A stretch of 64,000 bases of DNA from Botrimarina hoheduenensis (GCF_007859815.1 NZ_SJPH01000004.1:248001-312000); one strand, 5' to 3'; counted from the first letter of the stretch, positions 1 to 8,505 are shown. Made by a program: numbers and translations. Notes: a model not told the origin generated them from the letters alone.

Positions 1-2
1 CG

Positions 3-1913
3 CCGGACTACGGCATCCCGACCAACGTGCCGTTCGAGGAACTCTCCGACGAGGCGGTGCAGCGGATCGTCCAGGGCGTTCCCGAACGAGATTTCGGGGG
101 GCTCAACGGCTTTGTTAGCTGGCTCGAGCGGCGGAAGTACAAGATGCACTTGCGCGTGTTCTTGAGTCGCTGGCGGTCGTATCGCCCGTGCCCCGCATGC
201 GACGGTGCGCGGCTGCGACCCGAAGCGCTCGCCGTGCGGATCGGCACCGAGAACCTCGCTAGCGTAATGCATCGCGAGGTGCGTGAAGCGGTCGCGTGGC
301 TCGAAGCCCTGCTGCAAGACGAATCGCTCGACCCCGCAGCGGCGGCGATCGCTCTGCCAATTGTCGAAGAAGCGCTCGCCCGCGGGCGCTACCTGGTGCA
401 GGTTGGACTCGGCTATCTGACCCTCGACCGTACCCTACGAACACTCAGCACGGGCGAGCTGGGCCGGGTCGCGATGACGGCAACGCTCGGATCGAATCTC
501 GTCGAGATGCTGTACGTGCTGGATGAGCCCTCCGTGGGGCTGCACCCCGCCGACGCCCTGGGCCTTGTGCGGGCGATCGAGCGTCTCCGCGATCGGGGCA
601 ACACCGTGGTGGTGGTCGAGCATGAAGAATCGCTCCTGCGCGCGGCGGATCAGCTCGTGGAGTTCGGGCCCCACGCCGGAGCCGAGGGGGGCGAGATCGT
701 TTACGCCGGCCCAACAAGCGAGATCGTCCACTGCCCTGAGAGCCGTACGGGCGACTGGCTGGCGGGCCGCCGGATCTCGGCCGCGACCGCGGCCAATCGG
801 CGCCCAACCGATCAGGGTCGGCTCTCGATCGCCGGCGCTACGGGTGCCAACCTGGGGGGTAACTCACCGGAAGGGCTCGACGTTAGTTTTCCGCTTGGGG
901 TGCTCTGTGTGATCACCGGCGTCAGCGGAGCCGGCAAGAGCAGCCTCGTCCGCCGCACGCTTTATCCGGCGCTCTCCCAGCGGTTGCACGATCGCGCGAA
1001 GTCGGCCGGAGAAGCTAAATCGGATCACGATCGACCGCTGCCGCTCCGTGACCTGACCGGCATCCGCCAGCTGGACGACGTGATCCTCGTCGATCAATCA
1101 CCGATCGGCCGCTCACCGCGGTCCAATCCGGTGACGTACCTCAAGGTGTTCGATCCGATCCGCGAGCTCTTCGCCGAGCAGCCCGACGCTAAAGCCCGCG
1201 GCTTCAAAGCGAGCCACTTCAGCTTCAACGTCGATGGCGGTCGGTGCGACGCCTGCCAGGGAGCCGGCCATATCGAGGTCGATATGCAGTTTCTCGCCGA
1301 CATCTACATGCGCTGCGGCGAGTGCGATGGCCAGCGCTATCGGCACGAGGTGCTCGAGGTCCGCCACCGGGGGCGCAACATCGCCGAAGTGCTCGACATG
1401 ACCGTGCTCGAGGCGTTCCGCTTCTTCCGCGGCCAGCCCAAGGTGCAATCGCGGCTGCAACCGTTGATCGACGTCGGGCTGGAGTACCTCCAACTAGGAC
1501 AATCCGCGACGACGCTCTCCAGCGGCGAAGCGCAGCGCTTAAAGCTCGCCGGAAGGCTCGCCAGCAAGGGGGCCGCCCGCACGCTGTTCGTCATGGACGA
1601 ACCCACCACGGGTCTGCACTTCTCCGATGTGGAGCGGCTCACCGAGTGCTTTGGCGCGCTGCTCGACGTGGGGCACTCGCTCGTAGTGATCGAGCACAAC
1701 CTGCAGATGATGATGGCCGCCGACTGGATCATCGATCTGGGCCCCGGCGCGTCGGCCGAGGGGGGCCGGATCGTTGTCGAAGGAACCCCCGAGCAGGTCG
1801 CCGCGTGCAAGGCGTCCGCCACCGGACGGGCCCTCGCCGAAGCGTTCGCCCAACGCGACGCGGCGCTCGCAGAACTCGAACGCGAAGAGGCGCTCCTCGC
1901 CGATGAGCCCTAA
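3..1913 (+). CDS. uvrA: UvrA-like excinuclease ABC subunit A, 5'-truncated by the window edge
   Basis: The reading frame is open from base 3 and begins in mid-protein (DYGIPTNVPFEELS), so the N-terminal ATP-binding part lies outside the window. About 636 residues are visible. UvrA is the DNA-damage-sensing ABC ATPase of nucleotide excision repair and works with UvrB. Visible elements are a CPAC zinc half-site with the CDGARL context, a first signature region followed by VLDEPSVGLHP, a second Walker A (GVSGAGKSS), the CDAC...CGEC zinc module, a second signature LSSGEAQRLKLA and a second Walker B (VMDEPTTGLHF). The first signature reads LSTGELGRV rather than the canonical LSGGESQRI, which suggests a divergent UvrA paralogue. 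The next gene starts inside its last codons. Family assignment is secure; whether this is the main UvrA cannot be decided from the fragment. Confidence 0.9.
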   Translation, partial: PDYGIPTNVPFEELSDEAVQRIVQGVPERDFGGLNGFVSWLERRKYKMHLRVFLSRWRSYRPCPACDGARLRPEALAVRIGTENLASVMHREVREAVAWLEALLQDESLDPAAAAIALPIVEEALARGRYLVQVGLGYLTLDRTLRTLSTGELGRVAMTATLGSNLVEMLYVLDEPSVGLHPADALGLVRAIERLRDRGNTVVVVEHEESLLRAADQLVEFGPHAGAEGGEIVYAGPTSEIVHCPESRTGDWLAGRRISAATAANRRPTDQGRLSIAGATGANLGGNSPEGLDVSFPLGVLCVITGVSGAGKSSLVRRTLYPALSQRLHDRAKSAGEAKSDHDRPLPLRDLTGIRQLDDVILVDQSPIGRSPRSNPVTYLKVFDPIRELFAEQPDAKARGFKASHFSFNVDGGRCDACQGAGHIEVDMQFLADIYMRCGECDGQRYRHEVLEVRHRGRNIAEVLDMTVLEAFRFFRGQPKVQSRLQPLIDVGLEYLQLGQSATTLSSGEAQRLKLAGRLASKGAARTLFVMDEPTTGLHFSDVERLTECFGALLDVGHSLVVIEHNLQMMMAADWIIDLGPGASAEGGRIVVEGTPEQVAACKASATGRALAEAFAQRDAALAELEREEALLADEP

Positions 1914-2703
1914 CACGCTGATCGAACGGGTCGATGTGCGGCTCGGACCGGCAACCGACTCGCGCGCGACGGTTTATCTCACGCCGCGCTGGGCGGCGGG
2001 AACAGACCTCGGCGACAACTGGCGGTTGCACGGCGAGCTGCGCGGCCCACGCTGTCTGTACGCCAAAACGCTCGCTTCGTCGTTCGCGCTCCGCGATCGG
2101 GGCCCCGACCCGCACCCACTGGCGAGCGTCGAGGTTCTCGAACCGTGCTTCTGGACCCCCGATCTGCCCTACCTGTACGACCTGCGGCTGGAGGTTTACG
2201 ACGGAGACCGTCTGATCGCCGAGCATGGCCAGACTCTGGGACTCAAGCGGTGGGCCGTTGAACGGGGCCGCTTCTGGCTCGACGGCAAACCCCATGTGCT
2301 ACGGGCGTGGCAACGGCCCGCTGAGGCGGTTGCCCGACCAACCGACATTTTGTGGGGCCCCCTGCGTGAGGCGCGGCTGGCCCTGTGGTGCGAAGCCCCC
2401 ACCGCAGCACTACTGGCCCAAGCGTCGGTCCAGGGCGTGCTAGTGGTGGTTCCGCCGATAGATTCTCCCACGGTTCCCTTCGGAGAAGCTGCCGCGCTCG
2501 CGCCCGCGGCGGTATGGCTACCGGCTGAGCGTGTCGCGCTCGTGACGCCCCCCGTCAACAGCTGCCTGCTGTGCGCTGACCTGGCGACGATCGCAACGCG
2601 CTTTGACCCGGCGCTCAGCGCTGCCCGCGCTGCCCGCGCTGCCTGCGAACGCTTACAGCGTGATTGCGCGCCGTTCACCAACCTCGCGGGCTACGTGGTT
2701 TGA
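1903..2703 (+). CDS. Small protein with a glycoside-hydrolase-family-2-like beta-sandwich segment
   Basis: The ATG at 1903 lies within the last codons of the uvrA-like gene (ATGAGCCCTAA overlap), so the two are probably co-translated. The protein has about 266 residues and no signal peptide. Its first 130 residues resemble the immunoglobulin-like domain of GH2 enzymes: FWTPDLPYLYDLRLEV followed by GLKRWAVERGRFWLDGKP matches the GH2 layout of W-P-x-x-P-x-L-Y-x-L and then G-x-R-x-...-F-x-L-N-G-K. The C-terminal 130 residues are short for a TIM barrel and carry no recognisable catalytic acid-base motif. It could be a non-catalytic relic of a GH2 enzyme or an unrelated sandwich protein. The link to its repair neighbour is positional only. 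Confidence 0.6.
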   Translation: MSPNTLIERVDVRLGPATDSRATVYLTPRWAAGTDLGDNWRLHGELRGPRCLYAKTLASSFALRDRGPDPHPLASVEVLEPCFWTPDLPYLYDLRLEVYDGDRLIAEHGQTLGLKRWAVERGRFWLDGKPHVLRAWQRPAEAVARPTDILWGPLREARLALWCEAPTAALLAQASVQGVLVVVPPIDSPTVPFGEAAALAPAAVWLPAERVALVTPPVNSCLLCADLATIATRFDPALSAARAARAACERLQRDCAPFTNLAGYVV

Positions 2704-2729
2704 CGCCCCTGCCGAAGCCCCCCCCAGCG

Positions 2730-3785
2730 ATGAACAAACCACCCACCAACGATCCGCCGACCGATCCCCCGGACCGCTACGCCAAGCAGGTGCGTTACGC
2801 GCCGATCGGCGCTGCCGGTCAGCAGCGGCTGCAAGCGAGTCGGGTGCTGGTCGTCGGCTGCGGAGCGCTGGGCTCGGTGACGGCCGAAACGCTCGTCCGC
2901 TCCGGCGTGGGGCACGTGCGGCTGGTTGATCGCGACATCGTCGAGCTCTCAAACCTGCAACGTCAGGTCCTGTACACCGAAGCCGACGCCGCGGCGGGAA
3001 GCCCCAAAGCGATCGCCGCCGCCGAGCGGCTCCGCACCATCAACTCGACGATCACGATCGAGCCGCACGTTGCCGACGTCACGCACCACAACCTGCCGCA
3101 ACTGGCCGCCGGGGTCGATCTGATCCTGGACGGGACCGACAACTTCGCAACGCGGCTGCTGCTGAACGACTACGCCCACGCCACCGGCACGCCGTGGGTT
3201 TATGCGGGCGTGATCGGAGCCGAGGGGCGTGTCATGCCGATCGTGCCCGGCCAGACCGCGTGCCTGGCGTGTCTCATGCCAACGCTGCCGGCACCGGGCG
3301 ACACGCCGACCTGCGACACGGCGGGGGTCATCGGCCCGGCGGTGAACGTGGTCGCCTCGGTCGCCGTAGCGGAGGGGATCAAGTGGCTGGTGGGCGCGTC
3401 GGCGAAACCCCTCGGCGAGTTGACGGTGCTCGACCTGTGGGCGGGCGTCTGGCGGAGGCTTCGCGTGCCGCGTGCGGCAGACTGCCCGGTCTGCCAACAG
3501 GGCCAGTACGACTGGCTGGCCGGCCGGCACGCGGCGACGTTCACGCTGCTGTGCGGCCAAGGGGCCGTGCAGATTTCGCCGGCGGCCGACGCTCGCCCGC
3601 CGGACCTAGCGGCGCTCCGCCAGCGGCTCGAACCGCTGGGAGAAGTGAGCGGCAACGCTTTTCTGCTGCGGTGCCGGTTTGAGCGCTGGCCGCTCACGCT
3701 GTTCGCCGACGGCCGCGTGATCGTCGGCGGTGTCGAGACCGAAGCGGAAGCGCGCACGGTGCTAGCGCGCTGTTTGGGCGGGTAA
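2730..3785 (+). CDS. ThiF/MoeB/HesA-family adenylyltransferase
   Basis: This is an E1-like enzyme of about 351 residues that adenylates the C-terminus of a ubiquitin-like sulfur carrier (ThiS, MoaD or similar) in the cytoplasm. Evidence includes the Rossmann loop VVGCGALGS near residue 38, the acidic DRDIVELSNLQRQ motif, the ATP-contacting DGTDNF segment, a candidate active-site cysteine in PTCDTAGVIGP, and two zinc CxxC pairs (CLAC and CPVC). The C-terminal 90 residues after the second pair form a small extra domain rather than a rhodanese. The ATG at 2730 was chosen because the N-terminus then leads quickly into the family's YAKQVRYAPIG segment. No sulfur-carrier or thi/moa gene is adjacent, so the substrate is unknown. 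Confidence 0.88.
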   Translation: MNKPPTNDPPTDPPDRYAKQVRYAPIGAAGQQRLQASRVLVVGCGALGSVTAETLVRSGVGHVRLVDRDIVELSNLQRQVLYTEADAAAGSPKAIAAAERLRTINSTITIEPHVADVTHHNLPQLAAGVDLILDGTDNFATRLLLNDYAHATGTPWVYAGVIGAEGRVMPIVPGQTACLACLMPTLPAPGDTPTCDTAGVIGPAVNVVASVAVAEGIKWLVGASAKPLGELTVLDLWAGVWRRLRVPRAADCPVCQQGQYDWLAGRHAATFTLLCGQGAVQISPAADARPPDLAALRQRLEPLGEVSGNAFLLRCRFERWPLTLFADGRVIVGGVETEAEARTVLARCLGG

Positions 3786-3903
3786 CGCCTTGCCCAGGGC
3801 CAGCCGGGGCGGGCACCTACTAGGGGGGCACCAGCGCGTTCGCGGCGGGCCGGGGCAGCTTGGCGGCGCAGCAGCGTGGTTATTCTGGCTAAGGGCTAGA
3901 TGG

Positions 3904-4085
3904 CTAGCCTGCCGCTTGCCTACGGCACGCGTCGGCTGCAAGCGCCGCGAGCGCCAGCAGCAGCGTTTGCGGCTCGGGCACGGAGGAGGTCCCCGTGATC
4001 ATCCCGGGCACGCCGCTCGCGGGGGGATTAAAAATGCCCACGCCCCACAGGCCGAGCAGCTCGTTCAGCTCGCTGTTGTCGATTG
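3904..4085 (-). pseudogene. Orphan C-terminal tail of a dockerin/PEP-CTERM secreted protein
   Basis: Read on the minus strand, the segment encodes a dockerin-like half-repeat (IDNSELNELLGLWG), a short linker, then VPEPQTLLLALAALAA and a basic end (DACRR) before a stop at 3904. This is the standard C-terminus of a planctomycete PEP-CTERM protein and resembles the end of the large protein finishing at 49460 (VDNDELNDLLAKWG ... IPEPATCVLL). Upstream, in the same frame, the translation is low-complexity with no signal peptide or domain, so the body of the gene is missing. The intergenic stretch 3786-4420 holds this relic, a GC-rich repeat and no other convincing gene. Confidence 0.6.
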
Positions 4086-4185
4086 TCGGGCCCTGCGGCG
4101 GGCGGGGAACCAGCTTTCGCGAGCCGGCGGCGGGGCCCGCAACGACGACTCGCCCCGCGTCTGCCCCAGCACAGCACAATAATTG

Positions 4186-4304
4186 CCCCTCCTCCACAGG
4201 AGGAGGGGCTAGGGGAGGTGGCAGAACCCGGGTACACGCGGTCCCCCCACCCCCCCGTCTCCCGCAATGAAGGGGCCTCCCCCTCAACGGGGCGGGGGGC
4301 GGCG
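4186..4304 (+). repeat. GC-rich palindromic repeat, copy A
   Basis: The element begins with a hairpin (CCCCTCCTCC then GGAGGAGGGG), continues with AGGGGAGGTGGCAG and ACCCGGGTAC, and ends in CCCCTCAACGGGGCGGGG. A related copy with the same order of blocks lies on the opposite strand at 51456-51551. It looks like a REP- or MITE-type interspersed repeat without coding capacity. Confidence 0.5.
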
Positions 4305-4420
4305 GTGCTAGCGGTGGTAAACCGGCAGCCTCAACTCACGCGGTGGACTTTGCCGATTAGACCAACAGAGCGTGCGCACCGTGCGTACCGCTGTCGGCTT
4401 CGGTTCCTTGCTAGCACCCT

Positions 4421-5338
4421 ATGGCGATCACCTCGGCGACTACCGATCGGTCCGGCGGGCCCCGGCTTGGGCAGAAGCGTCCGCTCGCGCGGAAGGCGAT
4501 CGGGCGGATGGGTCCCTGGCAGCTGGTACGCGTGCTGGGCGAGGGTGCCATGACGCGTGTCTACCTGGCACGCCCCGCCGAACACGAAGACGCCCAGCCG
4601 ACCTACGCGGTGAAGTCGCTGAAGCGCGAGTGGTGGAGCGAGCCGGCGGCCATCGCGGCGCAGCGCCGCGAGGCGTGGATCGGCGGGCGGGTTTCGCACC
4701 CGAACCTGGCCCCGGTGCTCGCCTCGGCGGTGACGGCACCGCCGTTCTATCTGGTCACGCCCCGGCTGGGGGGACAAACGGCCGAGGCGATGCTCGGCAC
4801 GGGCGTGAAGCCGGCGCTGCCGGTGGCGTTGTGGATCGCGCGCCAAGCGGCGCAGGCGCTCGAGGCCCTGCTCACCGGCGCGGGCGTGATCCACAGCGAC
4901 GTGAAGCCCGGCAATCTGATGGTCGGCCCCGACGGGCACACCACACTGCTGGACCTGGGCTTCTGCCAAACGGCCCACGAGGCACGCAGCTGGGTGGATC
5001 GCCCGGTGGTGGGAACGCTGCGCTACCTGGCACCCGAGCGCGTGACCTCGGCCACCACGATCGATACACGCAGCGACCTCTACAGCCTGGGGGCGACGCT
5101 CTATGAGCTGATCGCGGGGCGTCCGCCGTTTGCCGGCGAGACCCCGGCGGCCCTGATCGCCCAGCACCGCGAGGCACGGCCCGCGTGCCTCCACGAGGCG
5201 GTCCCCGGCACGCCCAAGCGCGTCGCCTCGCTGGTGCATCGGCTGCTGGCGAAGGATCCCCTGCGGCGGCCTTCCGCGCCCGCAGAAGTGATCGACGAAC
5301 TGATGCGGCTCGAGATCGAGTGTTTTGGGGTGCGTTAA
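4421..5338 (+). CDS. Compact serine/threonine protein kinase
   Basis: This is a Hanks-type kinase of 305 residues with no membrane segment or sensor domain, so it is probably cytoplasmic. The glycine loop is GEGAMTRV (residues 40-47), the ATP-anchoring lysine is K65 in AVKSLKRE, the catalytic loop is HSDVKPGN (158-165), the metal-binding motif is DLGF (178-181) and the activation segment ends in APE (204-206). The usual HRD is HSD, so the arginine is replaced, and DFG is DLG. The lysine and both catalytic aspartates remain, so activity is plausible but may not depend on activation-loop phosphorylation. No substrate is obvious from the neighbours. Confidence 0.9.
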   Translation: MAITSATTDRSGGPRLGQKRPLARKAIGRMGPWQLVRVLGEGAMTRVYLARPAEHEDAQPTYAVKSLKREWWSEPAAIAAQRREAWIGGRVSHPNLAPVLASAVTAPPFYLVTPRLGGQTAEAMLGTGVKPALPVALWIARQAAQALEALLTGAGVIHSDVKPGNLMVGPDGHTTLLDLGFCQTAHEARSWVDRPVVGTLRYLAPERVTSATTIDTRSDLYSLGATLYELIAGRPPFAGETPAALIAQHREARPACLHEAVPGTPKRVASLVHRLLAKDPLRRPSAPAEVIDELMRLEIECFGVR

Positions 5339-5415
5339 GCCCGCACGGGGACGCAGCGACCGGCCTGCTACACTAGGGAGCACGTTCGCTCCAGTTCTCT
5401 CCGGCTGAAACCCCG

Positions 5416-5835
5416 ATGGCCTCTCCGCTGCTCCGCCGCGCGGATCAACTCTCGATCGCGGTGCTGACCGGCATCGTGCTGGCGGGGATCGTGGCGTGGT
5501 GGATCGGCAACGGCGGTCACCGGGGCGAGCTGATCACGATCGACAACGCGCCGCCGCTCGAGTATCGGTTCTTGGTGAATCTGAACGAGGCCGCTTGGCC
5601 CGAGCTGGCACAGCTGCCGGGCGTGGGCGAGACGCTCGCCAAACGGATCGTCGCCTCGCGCAATGCCGACGGCGCGTTTCGGGCGGCCGATGACCTGCGG
5701 CGTGTCAACGGCATTGGTCCCCGCAAGCTGGACGCGGTGCGCCGCTACCTGCTGCCGCTGGCTGATGAGGCGCAAGTGGCTCACGAGGCCGGTCCGCCCG
5801 CCAGCGCCGTGAACGCCGCCGAGAAGCGCGGCTAG
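5416..5835 (+). CDS. ComEA-like helix-hairpin-helix protein with an N-terminal membrane anchor
   Basis: The protein has 139 residues. One transmembrane segment (about residues 12-31, ending GIVAWWIG) is followed by VNLNEAAWPELAQLPGVG and a second hairpin, RRVNGIGPRKLDAVRRYL. This is the tandem HhH layout of the ComEA competence DNA receptor and related helix-hairpin-helix proteins, which bind the DNA backbone without sequence preference. It would face the outside of the inner membrane. It is a single short gene with no other competence genes nearby, so a role in DNA uptake is only inferred from the family. Confidence 0.82.
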   Translation: MASPLLRRADQLSIAVLTGIVLAGIVAWWIGNGGHRGELITIDNAPPLEYRFLVNLNEAAWPELAQLPGVGETLAKRIVASRNADGAFRAADDLRRVNGIGPRKLDAVRRYLLPLADEAQVAHEAGPPASAVNAAEKRG

Positions 5836-5936
5836 CGCTATCCGTGACAAAGGGGTGCAGGCTGGTCAGCCGAAACGGGTTTGGCTTAAGCTCGGTTTCG
5901 ATTTTGCCCGCAGCCCCTGTCAACTTGCTAACTCCC

Positions 5937-6512
5937 ATGCGTATCACGCTGCTCGATGGTCACCCACGTTCAGGAAGCCTCTGCCACGCGCTGTGCGACG
6001 CCTACGCCCGGGGTGCCGAGTCAGCGGGGCATGAGGTGCGCCGGCTGGTGGTGCGCGAGCTGGATTTCGACGCGTTCCAGAAAGGCTACAAAGAGGCGGA
6101 AGCGCTCGAGCCCGATCTCATCGCGGCACAAGAGATGATCGCGTGGTGCGAGCACCTGGTAGTGGTGCATCCGGTCTGGTGGGGCTCGTCGCCCGCGTTG
6201 CTGAAAGGGTTTATCGACCGCGCGTTCCTACCCGGCTGGGCGTTCAAGTTCCACGCGGGCAAGACTTGGTGGGATCGTCTGCTCACAGGCCGCAGCGCAC
6301 GCGTGATCCAGACGGCCGCGACGCCGAACCTGTTTATCCGGCTCGCCTACTGGAGCTGCGCTGCAGTGGCGATGAAGGCGGGCACGCTGGAGTTCTGCGG
6401 CTTCAAGCCGGTGCGGCTCACGCAGTTCGGCGGTATCGGCATGGGCTTTACCGAAGCGAAGGCGCGGCCGTGGCTCGCCAAGTGCGAGGCGCTCGGCAAA
6501 GCGGGTGCGTAA
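5937..6512 (+). CDS. NAD(P)H-dependent flavin oxidoreductase (flavodoxin-2 fold)
   Basis: About 191 residues. The start MRITLLDGHPRSGS is the phosphate-binding loop of the flavodoxin-like NAD(P)H:quinone oxidoreductase family, which fixes the ATG at 5937; an upstream in-frame extension has no such motif. The central segment HPVWWGSSPALLKGFIDR is the hallmark of this family (KefF, MdaB and NQO-like), where FMN or FAD is held and quinones are reduced by two electrons. The protein is cytoplasmic and stands alone. It ends about 90 bp from a convergent gene. Confidence 0.88.
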   Translation: MRITLLDGHPRSGSLCHALCDAYARGAESAGHEVRRLVVRELDFDAFQKGYKEAEALEPDLIAAQEMIAWCEHLVVVHPVWWGSSPALLKGFIDRAFLPGWAFKFHAGKTWWDRLLTGRSARVIQTAATPNLFIRLAYWSCAAVAMKAGTLEFCGFKPVRLTQFGGIGMGFTEAKARPWLAKCEALGKAGA

Positions 6513-6539
6513 TGGCCAGACAACGCCACTCCCATCACT

Positions 6540-6570
6540 AAAAAACCCCAAGCCGCTTCGCGGCGCTGGT
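6540..6570 (-). terminator. Intrinsic terminator for the convergent metallo-hydrolase gene
   Basis: On the minus strand the sequence reads GCCGC-GAA-GCGGC, flanked by CCA and TGG that can extend the stem with a small bulge. It is followed by GGGG and six T residues. It lies 35-65 bp beyond the stop of the minus-strand gene at 6606. Confidence 0.5.
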
Positions 6571-6605
6571 CTTAAAAGATTGGTTGGCTGGCCAATGGCG
6601 GGACT

Positions 6606-7277
6606 TCAAGGCGCGCGGAACTTCTTGCCGTGGCCCGGAATGATCCAGTCGGCGATCTCCAGCACCTTCTGCCGGCTCAGCTCGAGCGCCGCGGCGTCTT
6701 CCGCCAGCGGATCGACCGCCGGCTGCATGTCTTCGTTCCACCAAACGTGGGTGAGCACGACCACTCCCTCGGTCGTTTCAACCACCAGCGAGGCGTCTTC
6801 GCGTGTGTGGCCCGGAGTCTGCATGACCCACACGCCCGGGGCGATCGGGTGGCGGTCGGGGTGATCGCGCCAGATGTCGTTCTCGAACTCAAAGGCAAAG
6901 TCGATCACCTTCGCGCGGGGGAACATGCCGATGTTGATCGTGTGGTCGGGATGGTGATGGCTGACGTAGACATGTGTGACGTCGTCCACTTCGACGCCGT
7001 GCGCGGCGAGGCCCTCGGTTATCAACGCCCGATCGGCAACCATGCCGGGATCGGCGACAATCGTCGCTCCCTCGGCCAGGATCAGCACCACGGTGCTCGC
7101 GACGCGGCGTTCGCCGTCAGGCGTTTTGCCGGGGATGAGTTCCTTACCCTCGATCGGGGCAACGTAGCCCTCGCTGAGAACATGGACGACAGGGGCCGCA
7201 GCGGCGGTGCTCGTCATCAGTAGCCCGACGAGCAACACGAGCAGCAAGCGAAACTTTGCAGACATCATCGACACCAT
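6606..7277 (-). CDS. Secreted MBL-fold metallo-hydrolase
   Basis: The protein has 223 residues and an N-terminal signal peptide (LLLVLLVGLLMTSTAAAA), so it acts outside the cytoplasm. The metallo-beta-lactamase zinc motif is HHHPDH (residues 107-112). Further ligand regions are TPGHTRED and the terminal IIPGHG. The short length and single domain fit small MBL hydrolases such as the MBLAC1 type; the substrate cannot be predicted. Two or three methionines at the N-terminus (7277, 7268, 7265) are possible starts and none has a good ribosome-binding site. Confidence 0.87.
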   Translation of the reverse strand: MVSMMSAKFRLLLVLLVGLLMTSTAAAAPVVHVLSEGYVAPIEGKELIPGKTPDGERRVASTVVLILAEGATIVADPGMVADRALITEGLAAHGVEVDDVTHVYVSHHHPDHTINIGMFPRAKVIDFAFEFENDIWRDHPDRHPIAPGVWVMQTPGHTREDASLVVETTEGVVVLTHVWWNEDMQPAVDPLAEDAAALELSRQKVLEIADWIIPGHGKKFRAP

Positions 7278-7551
7278 CGGGGGGAGAAGTAGCGACCGTC
7301 AAGGCCTATGAATTGCGATGCCTGTAGCGGGGCCCGTAGCGGGGTCGCTAACGTAACCGCTGCCGTACGGGGCACAGCATCCTACCGCAACGGTTCGCGG
7401 TGGAAAAACACAATAGTATAGGCAAATTGTTGGCTGAACTCCCTACGGCAGAGGCCTTATACTTGGTGCCCCCCCGCCACGCATCTGGCCGGGCCGCTTA
7501 CCGCCTCTTGCCCGTTAGCTAGTCCGACCGTCCCCGAGGGGGGCAACGCTC

Positions 7552-8472
7552 ATGTGGTTACGCTGTCTGCTTGCTGCGATCCTTCTAAACGCTTTGGCAG
7601 CTCAAGCTGCGGCGGCATCGCCCAAGCCCCGGCTGGTACTCGACGCTGACACCGCCAACGAGATCGACGACCTGTTCGCGATCACGCGGATGCTCCGACA
7701 GGATCGGTTCGAGGTTGTGGCGCTAAACTCGACACAGTGGTTCCACTATCTGGCCAAAGATTGGATCGGCCCCACAGAGACCACCGTCCAGGCGAGTCAG
7801 CGTTACAACGAAGAGTTGTTGCAAGTCTTGGGACGCCTCGATCTGCCGCACCCTCAGGGATCGGAGGAACCGCTCGGCAAGCCTTGGGGGGGCTTTGATC
7901 CAAAAGACTCTGCTGCGGCCCAGGCGATTATCGAGCACGCTCGTGCGACCCCGTCCAACGAAAAGCTGACGGTCGTATGCCTGGGGGCGGCAACGAATCT
8001 GGCGACCGCAATCCAGCTAGCGCCGGACATCGTTCCGCGGCTGCGCTGCTATGTGCTGGGCTTTCGCTACGAGCCCGAACGGGCCGTGTGGAACAAGTCA
8101 GAGTTCAATATTCGGCGTGACCTAAACGCTGCCGATTTGCTGCTCGATACAGCGGTGCTAGAGCTGCACGTGATGCCCGCAAATATTGCCGAGCCGCTGA
8201 CCTTCGACCGACAGAGGACCTGGCGTCGGCATCAGGAGATGGGCGAAGTCGGCCGGTTGCTAACGTCAAAGTGGCGCGAGCGATTTGGCGATTTCGCAAC
8301 TTGGGTCATGTGGGACCTAGCGCTCGTCGAAGCGATCCTTGAGCCGCTGTTGGCAACCGAGCGGCTCGTCGCAAACCCACCGGAGAACACCTCGCGCGAG
8401 GTCTGGGTCTACGATTCAATCAACCCAGACGCGATGCGCGATGACTACTGGCAGGCCGTAACTCGGCCATAG
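7552..8472 (+). CDS. Secreted inosine/uridine-preferring nucleoside hydrolase family protein
   Basis: The protein has 306 residues with a signal peptide (about residues 1-22, ending AQAAAAS). The nucleoside-hydrolase calcium-binding motif appears as LDADTANEIDD shortly after the signal, and VVCLGAATNLATAI matches the second conserved block. These enzymes cleave the N-glycosidic bond of ribonucleosides. A secreted version would support nucleoside scavenging. The 274 bp upstream contain no gene. The stop lies only 33 bp from a convergent gene. Confidence 0.85.
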   Translation: MWLRCLLAAILLNALAAQAAAASPKPRLVLDADTANEIDDLFAITRMLRQDRFEVVALNSTQWFHYLAKDWIGPTETTVQASQRYNEELLQVLGRLDLPHPQGSEEPLGKPWGGFDPKDSAAAQAIIEHARATPSNEKLTVVCLGAATNLATAIQLAPDIVPRLRCYVLGFRYEPERAVWNKSEFNIRRDLNAADLLLDTAVLELHVMPANIAEPLTFDRQRTWRRHQEMGEVGRLLTSKWRERFGDFATWVMWDLALVEAILEPLLATERLVANPPENTSREVWVYDSINPDAMRDDYWQAVTRP

Positions 8473-8505
8473 GTCGTGAAGCCCGTTTCCGCCGTCAGAC
8501 CACCA

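Noticed and set aside
7300..7470. Promoter elements before the nucleoside hydrolase
   Set aside because: TATACT at 7458 is plausible, but candidate -35 elements are weak (CTGAAC at 18 bp) or too far away (TTGGCT at 22 bp), so no promoter is listed.
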